Origin: JBEKCP01 sp049509515
GTDB lineage: Bacteria > Planctomycetota > Planctomycetia > Pirellulales > Thermoguttaceae
Length of the DNA: 64,000 nucleotides
Reading direction: 5' to 3'
Assembly: GCA_049509515.1 (NCBI GenBank)
Contig: JBEKZV010000030.1
Coordinates: forward strand, 43,073-107,072
Made by a program: the position numbers and the translations under genes. A model generated the notes under the pieces. That model was not told where the DNA came from, did not search any database, and saw only the letters and a list, made by a program, of their open reading frames with translations. Positions within the stretch are counted from its first letter, which is position 1. Each line of letters begins with the position of its first letter. Shown here in pieces: positions 54,387 to 63,297 of the stretch.

Positions 54387-54475
54387 ACGACAAGCGAATA
54401 CGTGCCGTTTTGCCGATATTCCTCGGCCTGGCGCAGTGCCTCCGTGGCCGCGTCTTCAGCCCTACGCGAAGGTAG
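54383..54475 (+). CDS. short ORF coupled to the preceding gene, possible remnant
   Basis: The frame has 30 codons. Its ATG overlaps the TGA of the preceding gene (ATGA), so it would be translated by coupling. It reads MNDKRIRAVLPIFLGLAQCL and stops after RVFSPTRR. The hydrophobic stretch looks like the start of a signal peptide that has lost its mature protein. It may not make a stable product. Confidence 0.3.
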   Translation: MNDKRIRAVLPIFLGLAQCLRGRVFSPTRR

Positions 54476-54500
54476 CCCCGTGGGCTCGGGGAGCCTATCC

Positions 54501-55361
54501 ATGCCTGACACGCGCGTACATCGAATCCTTGACGAAATCGGCACGCTGGCCTTTGCCGGCGTGTTCGACACCCTATCGGCCAAGCTGGCCCGGCAGGTCG
54601 GCTTTCCGATGGCTTTTGTATCGGGCTACTGCGTTGCTGCCACCGCCATCGGCGAGCCCGACATGGGCCTTTTGACGCAAACCGAGATTACCGAACGGGC
54701 GCGACGGATCTGCATGAGTATCGACATACCGATCATCGTCGACGCAGACACCGGCTACGGCAACCCGCTCAACGTCTATCGCACGGTGCAGGAGTTGATC
54801 GCCGCGGGTGCCGCCGGCTGTTTTCTCGAAGATCAACTGTGGCCGAAGAAGTGCGGGCACATGCGAGGCAAGCGGGTGATCGAACGCGACGAATACGTGC
54901 AGAAGATCCGGGCAGCCGTGGAGGCTCGCGGCAACCGTGATTTCTTCATTGTTGCCCGGACCGACGCCTTGGCTGTTGCCGGCATGGACGATGCCGTGGC
55001 CCGGATCTCGGCGGCCCGCCAGGCCGGTGCGGATGCCAGCTTCATCGAGGCCCCCGGCTCCGTCGAGCAGCTTGCCGAGATCGGCCGCCGCGTGCCGAAG
55101 CCGATGGTGGCCAACATGATCGAGGGCGGCAAGACGCCGGTCCTGCCCCGTGACCAACTCGCCGCGCTGGGGTTCCAGTTGATCCTCTATCCGCTGGCAG
55201 GACTGTTTGCCGCGGCGAAGGCGATCCGCAGCGTTTACGAACAGGTCTATCGCGACGGTACGACGACGGACACCGGATCGCAGATGACCTTCACGGAGTT
55301 CAACGAACTGATCGGTGTTGCCGAGAAGTATGCCCTGGCCGAGCGGTTCGGCGCGTCATAA
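54501..55361 (+). CDS. isocitrate lyase/PEP-mutase superfamily lyase
   Basis: The protein has 286 residues from the ATG at 54501 (MPDTRVHRILDEIGTLAFAG). It has the PEPM/ICL TIM barrel: IIVDADTGYGNPLN with D81 and D83 binding Mg, and the loop KKCGH (116-120) with the lyase cysteine. The family includes 2-methylisocitrate lyase, oxaloacetate decarboxylase and carboxyphosphonoenolpyruvate mutase; the sequence is closest in pattern to the oxaloacetate decarboxylase/methylisocitrate-lyase-like group. It is cytoplasmic. The role beside exported sugar enzymes may be downstream carbon handling, which is inference. Confidence 0.88.
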   Translation: MPDTRVHRILDEIGTLAFAGVFDTLSAKLARQVGFPMAFVSGYCVAATAIGEPDMGLLTQTEITERARRICMSIDIPIIVDADTGYGNPLNVYRTVQELIAAGAAGCFLEDQLWPKKCGHMRGKRVIERDEYVQKIRAAVEARGNRDFFIVARTDALAVAGMDDAVARISAARQAGADASFIEAPGSVEQLAEIGRRVPKPMVANMIEGGKTPVLPRDQLAALGFQLILYPLAGLFAAAKAIRSVYEQVYRDGTTTDTGSQMTFTEFNELIGVAEKYALAERFGAS

Positions 55362-55379
55362 CGGTGCCTCTCGACGGCG

Positions 55380-55502
55380 AACCCGTTCGAGCCCGGCGAA
55401 CTGATGGACCGCCTCGCCAAGCCCGCCTGCACCAAGGTCAAGGTGCGGGCGCTGAAGCTGCTCAAGGACATGGCGAAGCAGCAGCCCACAAAGGCCCGCT
55501 GA
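55380..55502 (+). pseudogene. C-terminal remnant of an unidentified gene
   Basis: Forty codons in one frame read NPFEPGELMDRLAKPACTKV, then KVRALKLLKDMAKQQPTKAR and a stop. There is no start, and the fragment begins directly after the stop of the lyase gene. It looks like the end of an alpha-helical cytoplasmic protein. The family is not recognised. Confidence 0.4.
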
Positions 55503-55576
55503 CGGCAGGCTGGGGCGCTGAAGAGGGCAGGCAGCGGCGGCCGAAGAGTTCGGCGCTGCCGCGATCGCCGCGTCTA

Positions 55577-56701
55577 TCAGGGCGCGTCCACCTTAAGTGC
55601 GAGCAGGCCCTCGCCCCAACTGGCAGAGTACATGATGCGGTTGCTGGCGTCGTAGCGCATTTCAAAGGGCTCATTGGAGAACTTCTGCTTGCCACCCTGG
55701 TAGGCCGTCCAGGTGATGCCGTCCTTTTCGGGCGATGTGAAGAAGGGCTGATTCTCGTTGGAACAGGAGGTGTACAGGTTGGTGCCGTCGCCGCAGATGC
55801 CCATGTACCAACTGTAAACCAGTCCTTTTTTCAGGGGTTCCCAAGTTGCACCGTTGTCTGTGCTGCGAACGGGATATTGGTAAGCGCCGGCATAGAGCGT
55901 GCCGTCCTTGGTGCGATAGAGTTGTTCGCCGCCGTGGGTCATCTGCAGCTTATAGACCAGCGTCCACGTTGCCCCACCGTCGGTGGTGCGAAAGAAACCG
56001 CCTTGCTGGGCGGTGAAGAGCCAGGTGTTGGAGTCGCCTTGCTTGGTGTCGGGGTTGTACAGGAAGAAGACCGCCATGCCATAGCCGCCCGCGGAACCGT
56101 TCGGAGGCTTGTGGACGATCCAGCTATTGCCGCCGTCTTTGCTTTCCAGAACACCACAGTTTCTGGAATTGGCCCAAGGGGAATGGAAGCTGACCAGCAC
56201 GTGCTTGAAATCGGTGGGATCGACGTCGATCGAGTAGAGATCACTCGTCCCGACGGGCTTCTGCGTCGCGGCTCTGAAACCCGGCGGGGAAGTCCACGTA
56301 TCTCCGCCGTCGTTGGAGACCCAAAACCCCTCGGTGGCGCCGCGCACGCCATCTACGCAGTACAAGTGCTTGGAATCATGGGGGTCGACGGCCAGGTGCA
56401 GGGGCTCATCGAGTTTGCCGATCCTGGACCAGGTGACGCCGCCGTCAGTGGTCTTGAACAGGCCGCCCTTGTCCACGTCGTAGGCACAGACGCAGAGGTA
56501 GATGGTGGAGGGATGGGCCGGGTCGAGCGTGACGCCCTGGCAAAAGACGTGATTGGCGAGGGTCATGGTGACGCCGGCCGGTGTGATGTTCTTCCATACG
56601 CCGGGCGTCAGGGCAGGCCCATCGGCTCTGCTGCTGAGAGACATCGCAGCCGCGGCCAGCAGGAAAGCAAGCCCGCCCAGAGTGTAATTTGCCCGTTTCA
56701 T
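55577..56701 (-). CDS. secreted BNR/Asp-box (sortilin-like) beta-propeller protein
   Basis: The protein has 374 residues. I chose the ATG at 56701 for its ggaaggcac ribosome binding site and signal peptide (YTLGGLAFLLAAAAMSLSSR). Five Asp-box repeats are visible (KTTDGGVTW, SNDGGDTW, SKDGGNSW, RTTDGGATW, STDNGATW), the hallmark of sialidase/VPS10-type propellers. The sialidase Arg triad is not evident, so a glycan-binding or scaffold role is as likely as catalysis. It is the only minus-strand gene between 42 and 63 kb and is divergent from hpnR. Confidence 0.87.
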   Translation of the reverse strand: MKRANYTLGGLAFLLAAAAMSLSSRADGPALTPGVWKNITPAGVTMTLANHVFCQGVTLDPAHPSTIYLCVCAYDVDKGGLFKTTDGGVTWSRIGKLDEPLHLAVDPHDSKHLYCVDGVRGATEGFWVSNDGGDTWTSPPGFRAATQKPVGTSDLYSIDVDPTDFKHVLVSFHSPWANSRNCGVLESKDGGNSWIVHKPPNGSAGGYGMAVFFLYNPDTKQGDSNTWLFTAQQGGFFRTTDGGATWTLVYKLQMTHGGEQLYRTKDGTLYAGAYQYPVRSTDNGATWEPLKKGLVYSWYMGICGDGTNLYTSCSNENQPFFTSPEKDGITWTAYQGGKQKFSNEPFEMRYDASNRIMYSASWGEGLLALKVDAP

Positions 56702-57115
56702 GTGCCTTCCTTCGGTTTCGAGTCGTCGAGAACGATTCTGCAACTGGCGATTGACTTTCTTGGCCGTGTCGATGATCAACTGATACTGATAGGAGTTGTG
56801 ATCGTGCGGCCTTGATCTTAACGGCGACGCCGATCGCTGTCAACTGATCAGGCTACCAGGCCAGAGGGGCTTCCAACTTCCGGGTAGATGGTGCAACCCC
56901 GCCCGGCTTTGACCTCGCTTGGCCGTCGACGGGTGCCTGGAGAAGTATCGCGGGCTGGCCTGGTCGATGGCTCGGCGATTCCGGGTTCAACGACCCGGGC
57001 TTGCCTTACTTCAAAGGCCGGCCGACTGGTGCCGTTGCACCGTTGCCGTTGCACTTGCGGCGTGCAAGTCCGGCGGCTAAGATGGAGGAAAACCCGCCGG
57101 CCCATTCGTGCGTCC
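56702..57115. other. divergent intergenic region upstream of hpnR
   Basis: These 414 bases contain repeat family E copy 1 (56893-56921) and no credible gene. A short aggagg-like run lies at 57082-57090, 27 bases before the hpnR start. Confidence 0.5.
56893..56921. repeat. 29-nt repeat, family E, copy 1
   Basis: The sequence starts gcaaccccgcccggctttga and continues into cctcgcttg. It is repeated in the same orientation at 58706-58734 with one mismatch. The two copies flank hpnR. Confidence 0.75.
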
Positions 57116-58585
57116 GTGAAGCTCCTGCTGGTCCACCCCAGTTGCCTGATGTATGCGGAGATTTATCTCCGCCTGGAGCCGCTGGGGTTGGAACTGGTGG
57201 CCGCCGCGGCCCGCGACGCCGGGCATGACGTGCGGATCCTCGACCTCCAAGTCGAGCGGCCGCGGGAGTATCTTCGCCAACTCGACGGGTGGCGGCCCGA
57301 CGCGGTGGGCTTCTCCTTGAATTACCTGGCCAACCTGCCCGAGGTGCTGGACCTGGCCGTGGCCGCCCGCCGCAAGTTGCCCGAGTGCTTCGTTTTCGCG
57401 GGCGGTCACAGTGCGAGTTTTGTGGCGGCGGAGATCCTGGCCCACGCTTGCGGGGCCTTGGATTGCGTCGTCCGCGGGGAAGGCGAAGCGATCGTGCCGC
57501 GGTTGCTCGAGGCGGCGGGCCGCGGATGCGAGCGCCTGGATTCCCTGCCCGGCATCGTCACCGCGCGCGGCGCCGGTCCGCCGTCGCCGTTGCTCGACAG
57601 GCTCGGCGCCGTCCGTCCGGCTCGCGACCTGCTGCGCCGGAGAAGGAAATACTTTCTCGGCCCCTTCGACCCCTGTGCCTCGGTCGAGTTCTCGCGGGGC
57701 TGCCCGTGGGACTGCACGTTCTGTAGCGCCTGGACGTTCTACGGCCGGAGCTACCGCACGGTCGATCCCCAGGCGGCGTGCGACGAGGTGGCGCGGACCC
57801 GCGAGCCGGGTGTGTTCATCGTCGACGACGTGGCGTTTCTCGACGCCGGGCACGCCCACGCCGTCGCCGCCGAGATCGAGCGACGCGGCATCCGCAAGGA
57901 GTTCTACGCCGAGACCCGCAGCGACGTGCTGCTGCGAAACCGCGACGTGCTGGCCCGCTGGCAGCGCCTCGGGCTGCGATACCTGTTCCTCGGGCTGGAG
58001 GCGCTCGACGAGGAAGGACTGCGGCGGTTTCGCAAACGCACCACGCTCGACAGGGGATTTCAAGCCCTCGAAGCCGCCCGCTCCCTGGGGATTACGGTGG
58101 CGGTGAACATCATCTCCCATCCGCAGTGGGACGAGCGGCAGTTCGAGGCCGTGCGGCAGTGGGCGCTGTCGGTGCCGGAGATTGTCCACGTGACGGTGGC
58201 CACGCCTTACCCCGGCACGGAGACCTGGCCGAGCGAGGCCCGGCGGCTGACCACCCGCGACTACCGCCTCTTCGACATCCAGCACGCCGTGCTCCCGACG
58301 AAGCTGCCGCTTCCGCGGTTCTACCAGGAGTTGGTCCGCACGCAGCAGGTGCTCAACCGGAAGCACCTCGGTTTGGCGGGGCAGCGACGCGCGCTGTGGC
58401 TGACGGCCCGGCTGTTGGCGCGGGGGCAAACGAATTTCCTCCGGATGCTGTGGAAGTTCCACACGGTGTACGACCCTGCGCGGCAGCTCTCCGACCACGG
58501 CCGCGCGGTGCGCTACGAGATCGGCCTGCCCGAAACGCCGCCGCGGCCGGTCGATCCGCCGGCACCGTACGTGCATCGCGCGTGA
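57116..58585 (+). CDS. hpnR: hopanoid C-3 methylase (B12-binding radical SAM)
   Basis: The protein has 489 residues from the GTG at 57116 (KLLLVHPSCLMYAEIYLRLE), the family start. The N-terminal B12-binding-like domain includes GLELVAAAARDAGHDVRILD. The radical SAM motif is CPWDCTFC (C196, C200, C203), followed by AWTFYGRSYR, characteristic of HpnR. The domain order and length fit. It methylates C-3 of hopanoids using S-adenosylmethionine. No squalene-hopene cyclase or other hpn gene is in the window. The ribosome binding site is weak and distant. Confidence 0.78.
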   Translation: MKLLLVHPSCLMYAEIYLRLEPLGLELVAAAARDAGHDVRILDLQVERPREYLRQLDGWRPDAVGFSLNYLANLPEVLDLAVAARRKLPECFVFAGGHSASFVAAEILAHACGALDCVVRGEGEAIVPRLLEAAGRGCERLDSLPGIVTARGAGPPSPLLDRLGAVRPARDLLRRRRKYFLGPFDPCASVEFSRGCPWDCTFCSAWTFYGRSYRTVDPQAACDEVARTREPGVFIVDDVAFLDAGHAHAVAAEIERRGIRKEFYAETRSDVLLRNRDVLARWQRLGLRYLFLGLEALDEEGLRRFRKRTTLDRGFQALEAARSLGITVAVNIISHPQWDERQFEAVRQWALSVPEIVHVTVATPYPGTETWPSEARRLTTRDYRLFDIQHAVLPTKLPLPRFYQELVRTQQVLNRKHLGLAGQRRALWLTARLLARGQTNFLRMLWKFHTVYDPARQLSDHGRAVRYEIGLPETPPRPVDPPAPYVHRA

Positions 58586-58959
58586 AGGAGGTGCCCGCCG
58601 GATCGGCCTCGGCCGGCTTGGGATGGCTTGACCTTTCGCCGCTTGGCGACGAACTCTGAACCCGCATTATTCACCACGTTCTTCGAACCTTCGGCTAGCC
58701 GGCGCGACCCCGCCCGGCTTTGACCTCGCTTGTCGCCTCAGCCCGGGCCGCGGGTTGCACGGAAGCACCGTCGCCCGGGGGCGTCTGCCGGCACTTTTCG
58801 CTAACCGGATGGCTGCCGCCTCCGGTCTTCTGGAGAATTCCTGGAGGCGATTGACAACGGCAAGGACCGCGACGAAACTGGACTTCGTCGCGCCACGGTT
58901 GTTGGGTCCCGGTGGCCACGACAAAGTCAAGGACCCCGCGAATCGGAGCGAAACCCCCA
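58586..58959. other. intergenic region after hpnR
   Basis: These 374 bases contain repeat family E copy 2 (58706-58734) and no gene. The end carries the leader of the DUF4091-like gene. Confidence 0.5.
58706..58734. repeat. 29-nt repeat, family E, copy 2
   Basis: The sequence is the same as copy 1 with one mismatch (gcgacccc for gcaacccc), in direct orientation, 121 bases after the hpnR stop. Confidence 0.75.
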
Positions 58960-61590
58960 ATGAACAGGAACAGTTTCTTCATCGCCGCGATGGTGATCGC
59001 AGTGTTGACGGCTCCCCTCTGCTCGCGCTCGGCTGAGCCGGAGAACGTCATTCTGGGGCCCACGACTTTCTGGCGTTGCCACTACACGCTCAAGCCGCCG
59101 GTTCTGCGCAAAGGCGGCCAGCTCAAGGCCATCTCGATCCCCGAAGAGCTCAAGGTTCAAGACAAGAAGAGCCGGCCCGGCAAGTGGCTGGATTATGAGA
59201 CGCCGCTGCCGCCCGAGAACTGGCGGAGCCCCGAGTTCGATGACGCTGAGTGGCATCGCGGGTTCGTGTTTGATCCGGAATCGCCATGGGTGGCACATTT
59301 GGCTCTGCGGGGCAAGTTCAACGTGTCGGATCCTGCCCGGGCCAAGGACCTCAAACTCGTCTTGAACTACCGCGGCGGCATCGCCGTGTTCCTTAACGGC
59401 AAGGAGATCGCATGCCAGCATGTGGCGAAGGGAGCCAAGCCGAGCGATCTGGCCGAGGACTATGCCGAGAGCGATTTCACGAAGCCGCGCGAGATGTCCG
59501 TCGAACTGCCTGGCAGCGTGGTGCGCAAGGGCGTCAATGTGCTGGCCCTGGAGGTGCACCGCAGCCCGCAGGTGCCGTCCATGGTGAAACGCCTGGAAGG
59601 CGGCAGAGTGGAGATCGCCTTTGGCACCTGCGGCGTGACCTCGGCCGAGCTGACCGCCGCGAAAGCCGCGGCGGTGAAACCCAACTTCGCCCGGCCCGCG
59701 GGTGTTCAGGTCTGGAACAGCGGGCCCATGGAGGAGGACTACGAGTGCGACTATGGCGATCCGACCGAGGAACTCAAGCCCATCCGCATCTTCGCGCCGC
59801 GCGGCGGAGTTGGCTCGGGCAAGGTGGTGGTGGGGTGGGCCAAGCCCATCAAGGGGCTCAGCGCCTCGACGGGCGAGCTCACACAGGCCAAGGGGAACGG
59901 CCGAATCCCGAAATCATCCGTCGAGGTGCGCTATGCGTTGCCCACAGGCAACGGACCGGGGCGCACGCACGGCCCCCATTCATATATCCTGGTCCGCAGC
60001 GACGCTCTGGACGTGGTGCCGCCGGAGGAGATTCCAGTGCGAGTCCCAAATCTCTCCATCGTTGCTTGGGCAGGGCGGATGGCCCTCGGCGGCGCCGTGC
60101 TGCCGGTGTGGGTTACGGTCAAGGTTCCGGCTGAGACCGCGGCCGGCGAGTACAACGGCGAGCTCGCCCTCAGCCTGCCGGACGGCAAGAAGACCAAGGT
60201 CCCCGTGACTCTGACCGTGTGCCCGTGGCAGGTTCCGGACCCGACTGCCTACCGCTTGTTTGTGGAGATCGTCCAGTCGCCCGAGTCCGTGGCCGCCCGG
60301 TACGGTGTCCCGCTGTGGTCTGATCGACATTTCGAACTGATGGAGAAGTCGTTCGAGCTGCTCAGGCAGGTGGGCAACAAGACGTGCTACGTGCCGCTGA
60401 TCTGCGACACCAATCTGGGAAATGACGAGAGCATGGTGCGCTGGATCAAGCAACCGGATGGCAGCTACAAGCACGACTTCACCATCCTGCAGAGATACCT
60501 CGACATGCTGGTGAAGATTCAGGGCAAGCCCAAGGTCGTATGCCTGTATGTGTGGGACACCTATCTGGAGGGCGGCCTGTCCGGAAGGCATCCGGGTGAG
60601 GCTGATGTTGTCGAGAGCCGGAAGCATGAGATGGAGAGCGGCCCGCTTGTGAGCATGCAGTCCGCGCCCGGAGCGGCCGTTCGGAAGGCGGCGCTGCCCA
60701 AGTACAGCTCCCCCGAGAGCCGCAAACTCTGGACGCCCATGATCAAAGACCTGCGCCAGTGGCTGGAAGAGCAGGGCCTTGCCGACGCGATGATGTGGGG
60801 ATGCTTTACGGACCACGTCCCAACAAAGGAGGTGGTGGACCACTTCCGCGCCCTCCTGCCGGATGTGCCCTGGGTGTGCCACGCCCATGAGTTGCCTGCG
60901 GAACTGGAGGGGCGCGCGAGATTCGGATACCGGAGCATCCCTTATGTGTGGGGGGAGCAGATATTCTGCGCCGACCCTTCCGTGGCGCGCCTGTACGGGT
61001 GGAAGGAGGAAAAGCTGCTGACGCATTTCGCCCGCTACCTGCGCGATGAAACGTCTCCCACCACGTGGCGTTTCCTTGGCGAAGTGAATGCCACCGGCGC
61101 CAATCGCGGGTTCTCCCGCGTGGGAGGCGACTTCTTGACGATCCAGGACAGCAAGGGGAGGGGATTCCGGCTGGTCAATCGGTTCCCCAAGACCTCCTGG
61201 CGCATGCTGAACATCCTCACCGCGCTGCTGGCGGCCGGCAAGGATCAACCGGTCGCCACGGCCCGCTTCGAGATCATGCGGGAGGGGTTGCAAGAGACCG
61301 AGATGCGCATCTTCATCGAGGATGCGCTGACCGACCCGAAGAAACGCGCCAAGCTGGGCAATGCCTTCGCGGAGGAATGCCAGTCCATGCTCGACGACCG
61401 CACCCGCAACGTGTTTCGGGCGATCAACACGCTCAAGGCCAAGGAGAAGGACTCGTTCTGCTACGGCGGGGATTCGTGGTGGAACAATCCGCCGATCCTC
61501 GGCAATTTCTGGTTTGGCAGCACGCCATGGCAGGCGGAAACCATCACGCTGTACGAGATGGCGGCCAAGGTGGCGGAGAAGCTGAAGTAG
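58960..61590 (+). CDS. secreted DUF4091-like glycoside-hydrolase-related protein
   Basis: The protein has 876 residues. The ATG at 58960 starts a signal peptide (NRNSFFIAAMVIAVLTAPLC). Residues about 70-240 form a galactose-binding-like sandwich (KWLDYETPLPPENWRSPEFD, GIAVFLNGKEIACQHVAKGA). A second beta domain follows (VTVKVPAETAAGEYNGELAL). Then comes a TIM-barrel-like part (DMLVKIQGKPKVVCLYVWDT, DAMMWGCFTDHVPTKEVVDH), ending in an alpha-helical tail. DUF4091 proteins are related to glycoside hydrolases; no catalytic pair is certain. It is preceded by repeats and not in an operon. Confidence 0.8.
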   Translation: MNRNSFFIAAMVIAVLTAPLCSRSAEPENVILGPTTFWRCHYTLKPPVLRKGGQLKAISIPEELKVQDKKSRPGKWLDYETPLPPENWRSPEFDDAEWHRGFVFDPESPWVAHLALRGKFNVSDPARAKDLKLVLNYRGGIAVFLNGKEIACQHVAKGAKPSDLAEDYAESDFTKPREMSVELPGSVVRKGVNVLALEVHRSPQVPSMVKRLEGGRVEIAFGTCGVTSAELTAAKAAAVKPNFARPAGVQVWNSGPMEEDYECDYGDPTEELKPIRIFAPRGGVGSGKVVVGWAKPIKGLSASTGELTQAKGNGRIPKSSVEVRYALPTGNGPGRTHGPHSYILVRSDALDVVPPEEIPVRVPNLSIVAWAGRMALGGAVLPVWVTVKVPAETAAGEYNGELALSLPDGKKTKVPVTLTVCPWQVPDPTAYRLFVEIVQSPESVAARYGVPLWSDRHFELMEKSFELLRQVGNKTCYVPLICDTNLGNDESMVRWIKQPDGSYKHDFTILQRYLDMLVKIQGKPKVVCLYVWDTYLEGGLSGRHPGEADVVESRKHEMESGPLVSMQSAPGAAVRKAALPKYSSPESRKLWTPMIKDLRQWLEEQGLADAMMWGCFTDHVPTKEVVDHFRALLPDVPWVCHAHELPAELEGRARFGYRSIPYVWGEQIFCADPSVARLYGWKEEKLLTHFARYLRDETSPTTWRFLGEVNATGANRGFSRVGGDFLTIQDSKGRGFRLVNRFPKTSWRMLNILTALLAAGKDQPVATARFEIMREGLQETEMRIFIEDALTDPKKRAKLGNAFAEECQSMLDDRTRNVFRAINTLKAKEKDSFCYGGDSWWNNPPILGNFWFGSTPWQAETITLYEMAAKVAEKLK

Positions 61591-61942
61591 CAGTCCCGGA
61601 GATCCGGGTGCGCGTCGCCTTCGCCGCCCCGTTGTGCGACCTGGCGGATGCTCGGACGTTGGGAAGCAAGATCGTGACGCCGCTGTCTGAGGAGGCCAAC
61701 AAGCCCTCCTCGCAGGCCGGACGCCGGCGAAAGCTCTCGTCCACGTCCGCGGAGGGCAGAGGCTGCTGTCCCCGGCTGATAATTCTGATACGGTTTGCGA
61801 CGGATTGCAAAACTGGGCGTTCGCCGAACCTCCTCGACCAACTTTGAGGCCGTTCCCCACTGGCCGCCGAAGCGGCTGGGGACCAGGGGTCGGGGAGACG
61901 AAGGCTGGTGCCGGGCGATGAAAAGCCCTACAATGGAGGATC
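61591..61942. other. intergenic region before the PAS-SpoIIE remnant
   Basis: These 352 bases show no gene or repeat I can support. TACAAT at 61929-61934 may be an old -10 box for the PAS-SpoIIE gene, with no clear -35. Confidence 0.4.
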
Positions 61943-62369
61943 ATGGACAACCTGTTGAACATCGGCGGCAGACTCATCGGCGACTCGTTGGGCGACGGGG
62001 TTTACGTGACGGACCTGGAACGCTGAATCACCTATTGGAACAAGGCAGCCGAGCGGATCACCGGCTCGGGCCCCACGGACATCGTGGGTCGCCATTGCTT
62101 CGACGACATTCTCTGCCACGTAGACAAGGACGGTCGCCATTCCGCCGGTGTTTCGGGAGTTGGAGAAGGCGAAGGCCATCCAAGCCGTCTCGCTGCGAAA
62201 CGACTTGCCCCAAGATGCCCGCATCCGTTTTTCCACGCACTACGTCCCGCACGATATCGTGGGTGGCGACTACTACGCCATTGGCCGGCTCGATAACGAC
62301 CCCTACGACGATACCGCCTTCCGCCTGGAAGACGACCTGACGCTCATCGAGATGCACTTGGTCGGTTGA
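61943..62369 (+). pseudogene. PAS-SpoIIE phosphatase (response regulator-type) remnant
   Basis: The frame from the ATG at 61943 reads a PAS N-terminus (LIGDSLGDGVYVTDLER), then a TGA at 62024-62026, then clear PAS continuation (ITYWNKAAERITGSGPTDIV and CFDDILCHVDKDG). About 60 bases on, the SpoIIE/PP2C phosphatase start appears in another frame (FRELEKAKAIQAVSLRNDLP; THYVPHDIVGGDYYAIGRLD), then jumps straight to a family-like C-terminus (LEDDLTLIEMHLVG). The gene therefore has one internal stop, one frame change and at least two deletions. It cannot make the full protein. Confidence 0.75.
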
Positions 62370-62409
62370 ATGACGCCACCGAGCCATCGCGTCGAATGGG
62401 AGGTGAACC

Positions 62410-63297
62410 ATGTTGCGTCGACCCATCCTGTCGGTCTGCGTGGTCCTGGCTGCCATTTGTGCGGGGTCGGTGTCGGCAGATGAAGAGGGGCAGGGGAAAC
62501 AATACCCGCCGCCCCCGTGGCATCTTGTCGATCTGTGGTGGGATGTCGGCCAAGACACGCCCTTCGAGAGCTACAGCATCGACGCGGACATCAGCGATGA
62601 TCTGCCCGCAACCACGAACCTTTACGTCGCCCCGATCGGGATCGGCCATTTGAGCGAGACGCCTTTCTACGGCGGCATCCAGACGCAGGCCGATGGCTAC
62701 ACGAAAAGGGCCCAGCAGCTCCGCAAGATCGGCCCCGGATTCATCTTCTCGATGTGGGGTGAACGAAGTTTGGATGCCATTCGACCTTCGGTTGGCGGCT
62801 TCTGCCAAAGCTCGGGGCACGAAGGCGACTTTGTGAGCGTCCGCCGCCCCTACGAGTGGAAGAAGGGCAAATACACGTACCGGATCGTGCGAATGGACAA
62901 AGAGGAGCTTGACGGAAAGCCATTCACCTGGGTCGGCGTGCTGGTCTATTCCCACAACAGGGACGAGAACGTGTTCGTTGGTGCCCTGCGGTTCAAGGGA
63001 GAGAACCTGGTCTTGGCCCGAAAGGTCGCCAGCTTTGTCGAGGTGTACGGGAAGCGGATTCCTGTCAGTCGGATTCCCAAGGTCAAGGTCACGTTCGGCA
63101 ATCTGCTGGTGAATGGCAAGCCTGCAAGGGTCGTTTCAGCCGAGGCGGTCTACTCCAAGAACGTACCTGACTACGCCGATGCAATTGCCAGCGACGGGGC
63201 TGTGGCCGTGAGAGTTGGCCAGCCAGTGGAGAACCGGAAGGAACGCAGGGTGCAACTGACCGGCAAGCCACCCGCCAAGACCTCCATTAAGGGCTAG
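62410..63297 (+). CDS. secreted protein, possibly DUF3472-like
   Basis: The protein has 295 residues with signal peptide (MLRRPILSVCVVLAAICAGS); the ATG follows a gggaggtg ribosome binding site. The mature part has a jelly-roll pattern (PFYGGIQTQADGYTKRAQQL, GPGFIFSMWGERSLDAIRPS, YEWKKGKYTYRIVRMDKEEL) as in DUF3472, a family of extracellular beta-sandwich proteins in Bacteroidota and Planctomycetota. The glycine-rich SGHEGDF segment may contribute to a ligand site. It is not a recognised enzyme. It lies 40 bases after the PAS-SpoIIE remnant. Confidence 0.65.
   Translation: MLRRPILSVCVVLAAICAGSVSADEEGQGKQYPPPPWHLVDLWWDVGQDTPFESYSIDADISDDLPATTNLYVAPIGIGHLSETPFYGGIQTQADGYTKRAQQLRKIGPGFIFSMWGERSLDAIRPSVGGFCQSSGHEGDFVSVRRPYEWKKGKYTYRIVRMDKEELDGKPFTWVGVLVYSHNRDENVFVGALRFKGENLVLARKVASFVEVYGKRIPVSRIPKVKVTFGNLLVNGKPARVVSAEAVYSKNVPDYADAIASDGAVAVRVGQPVENRKERRVQLTGKPPAKTSIKG

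Noticed and set aside
59980..61977. 665-codon frame antisense to the DUF4091-like gene
   Set aside because: It has no start signal or domain pattern; the opposite strand has a signal peptide and coherent domains.
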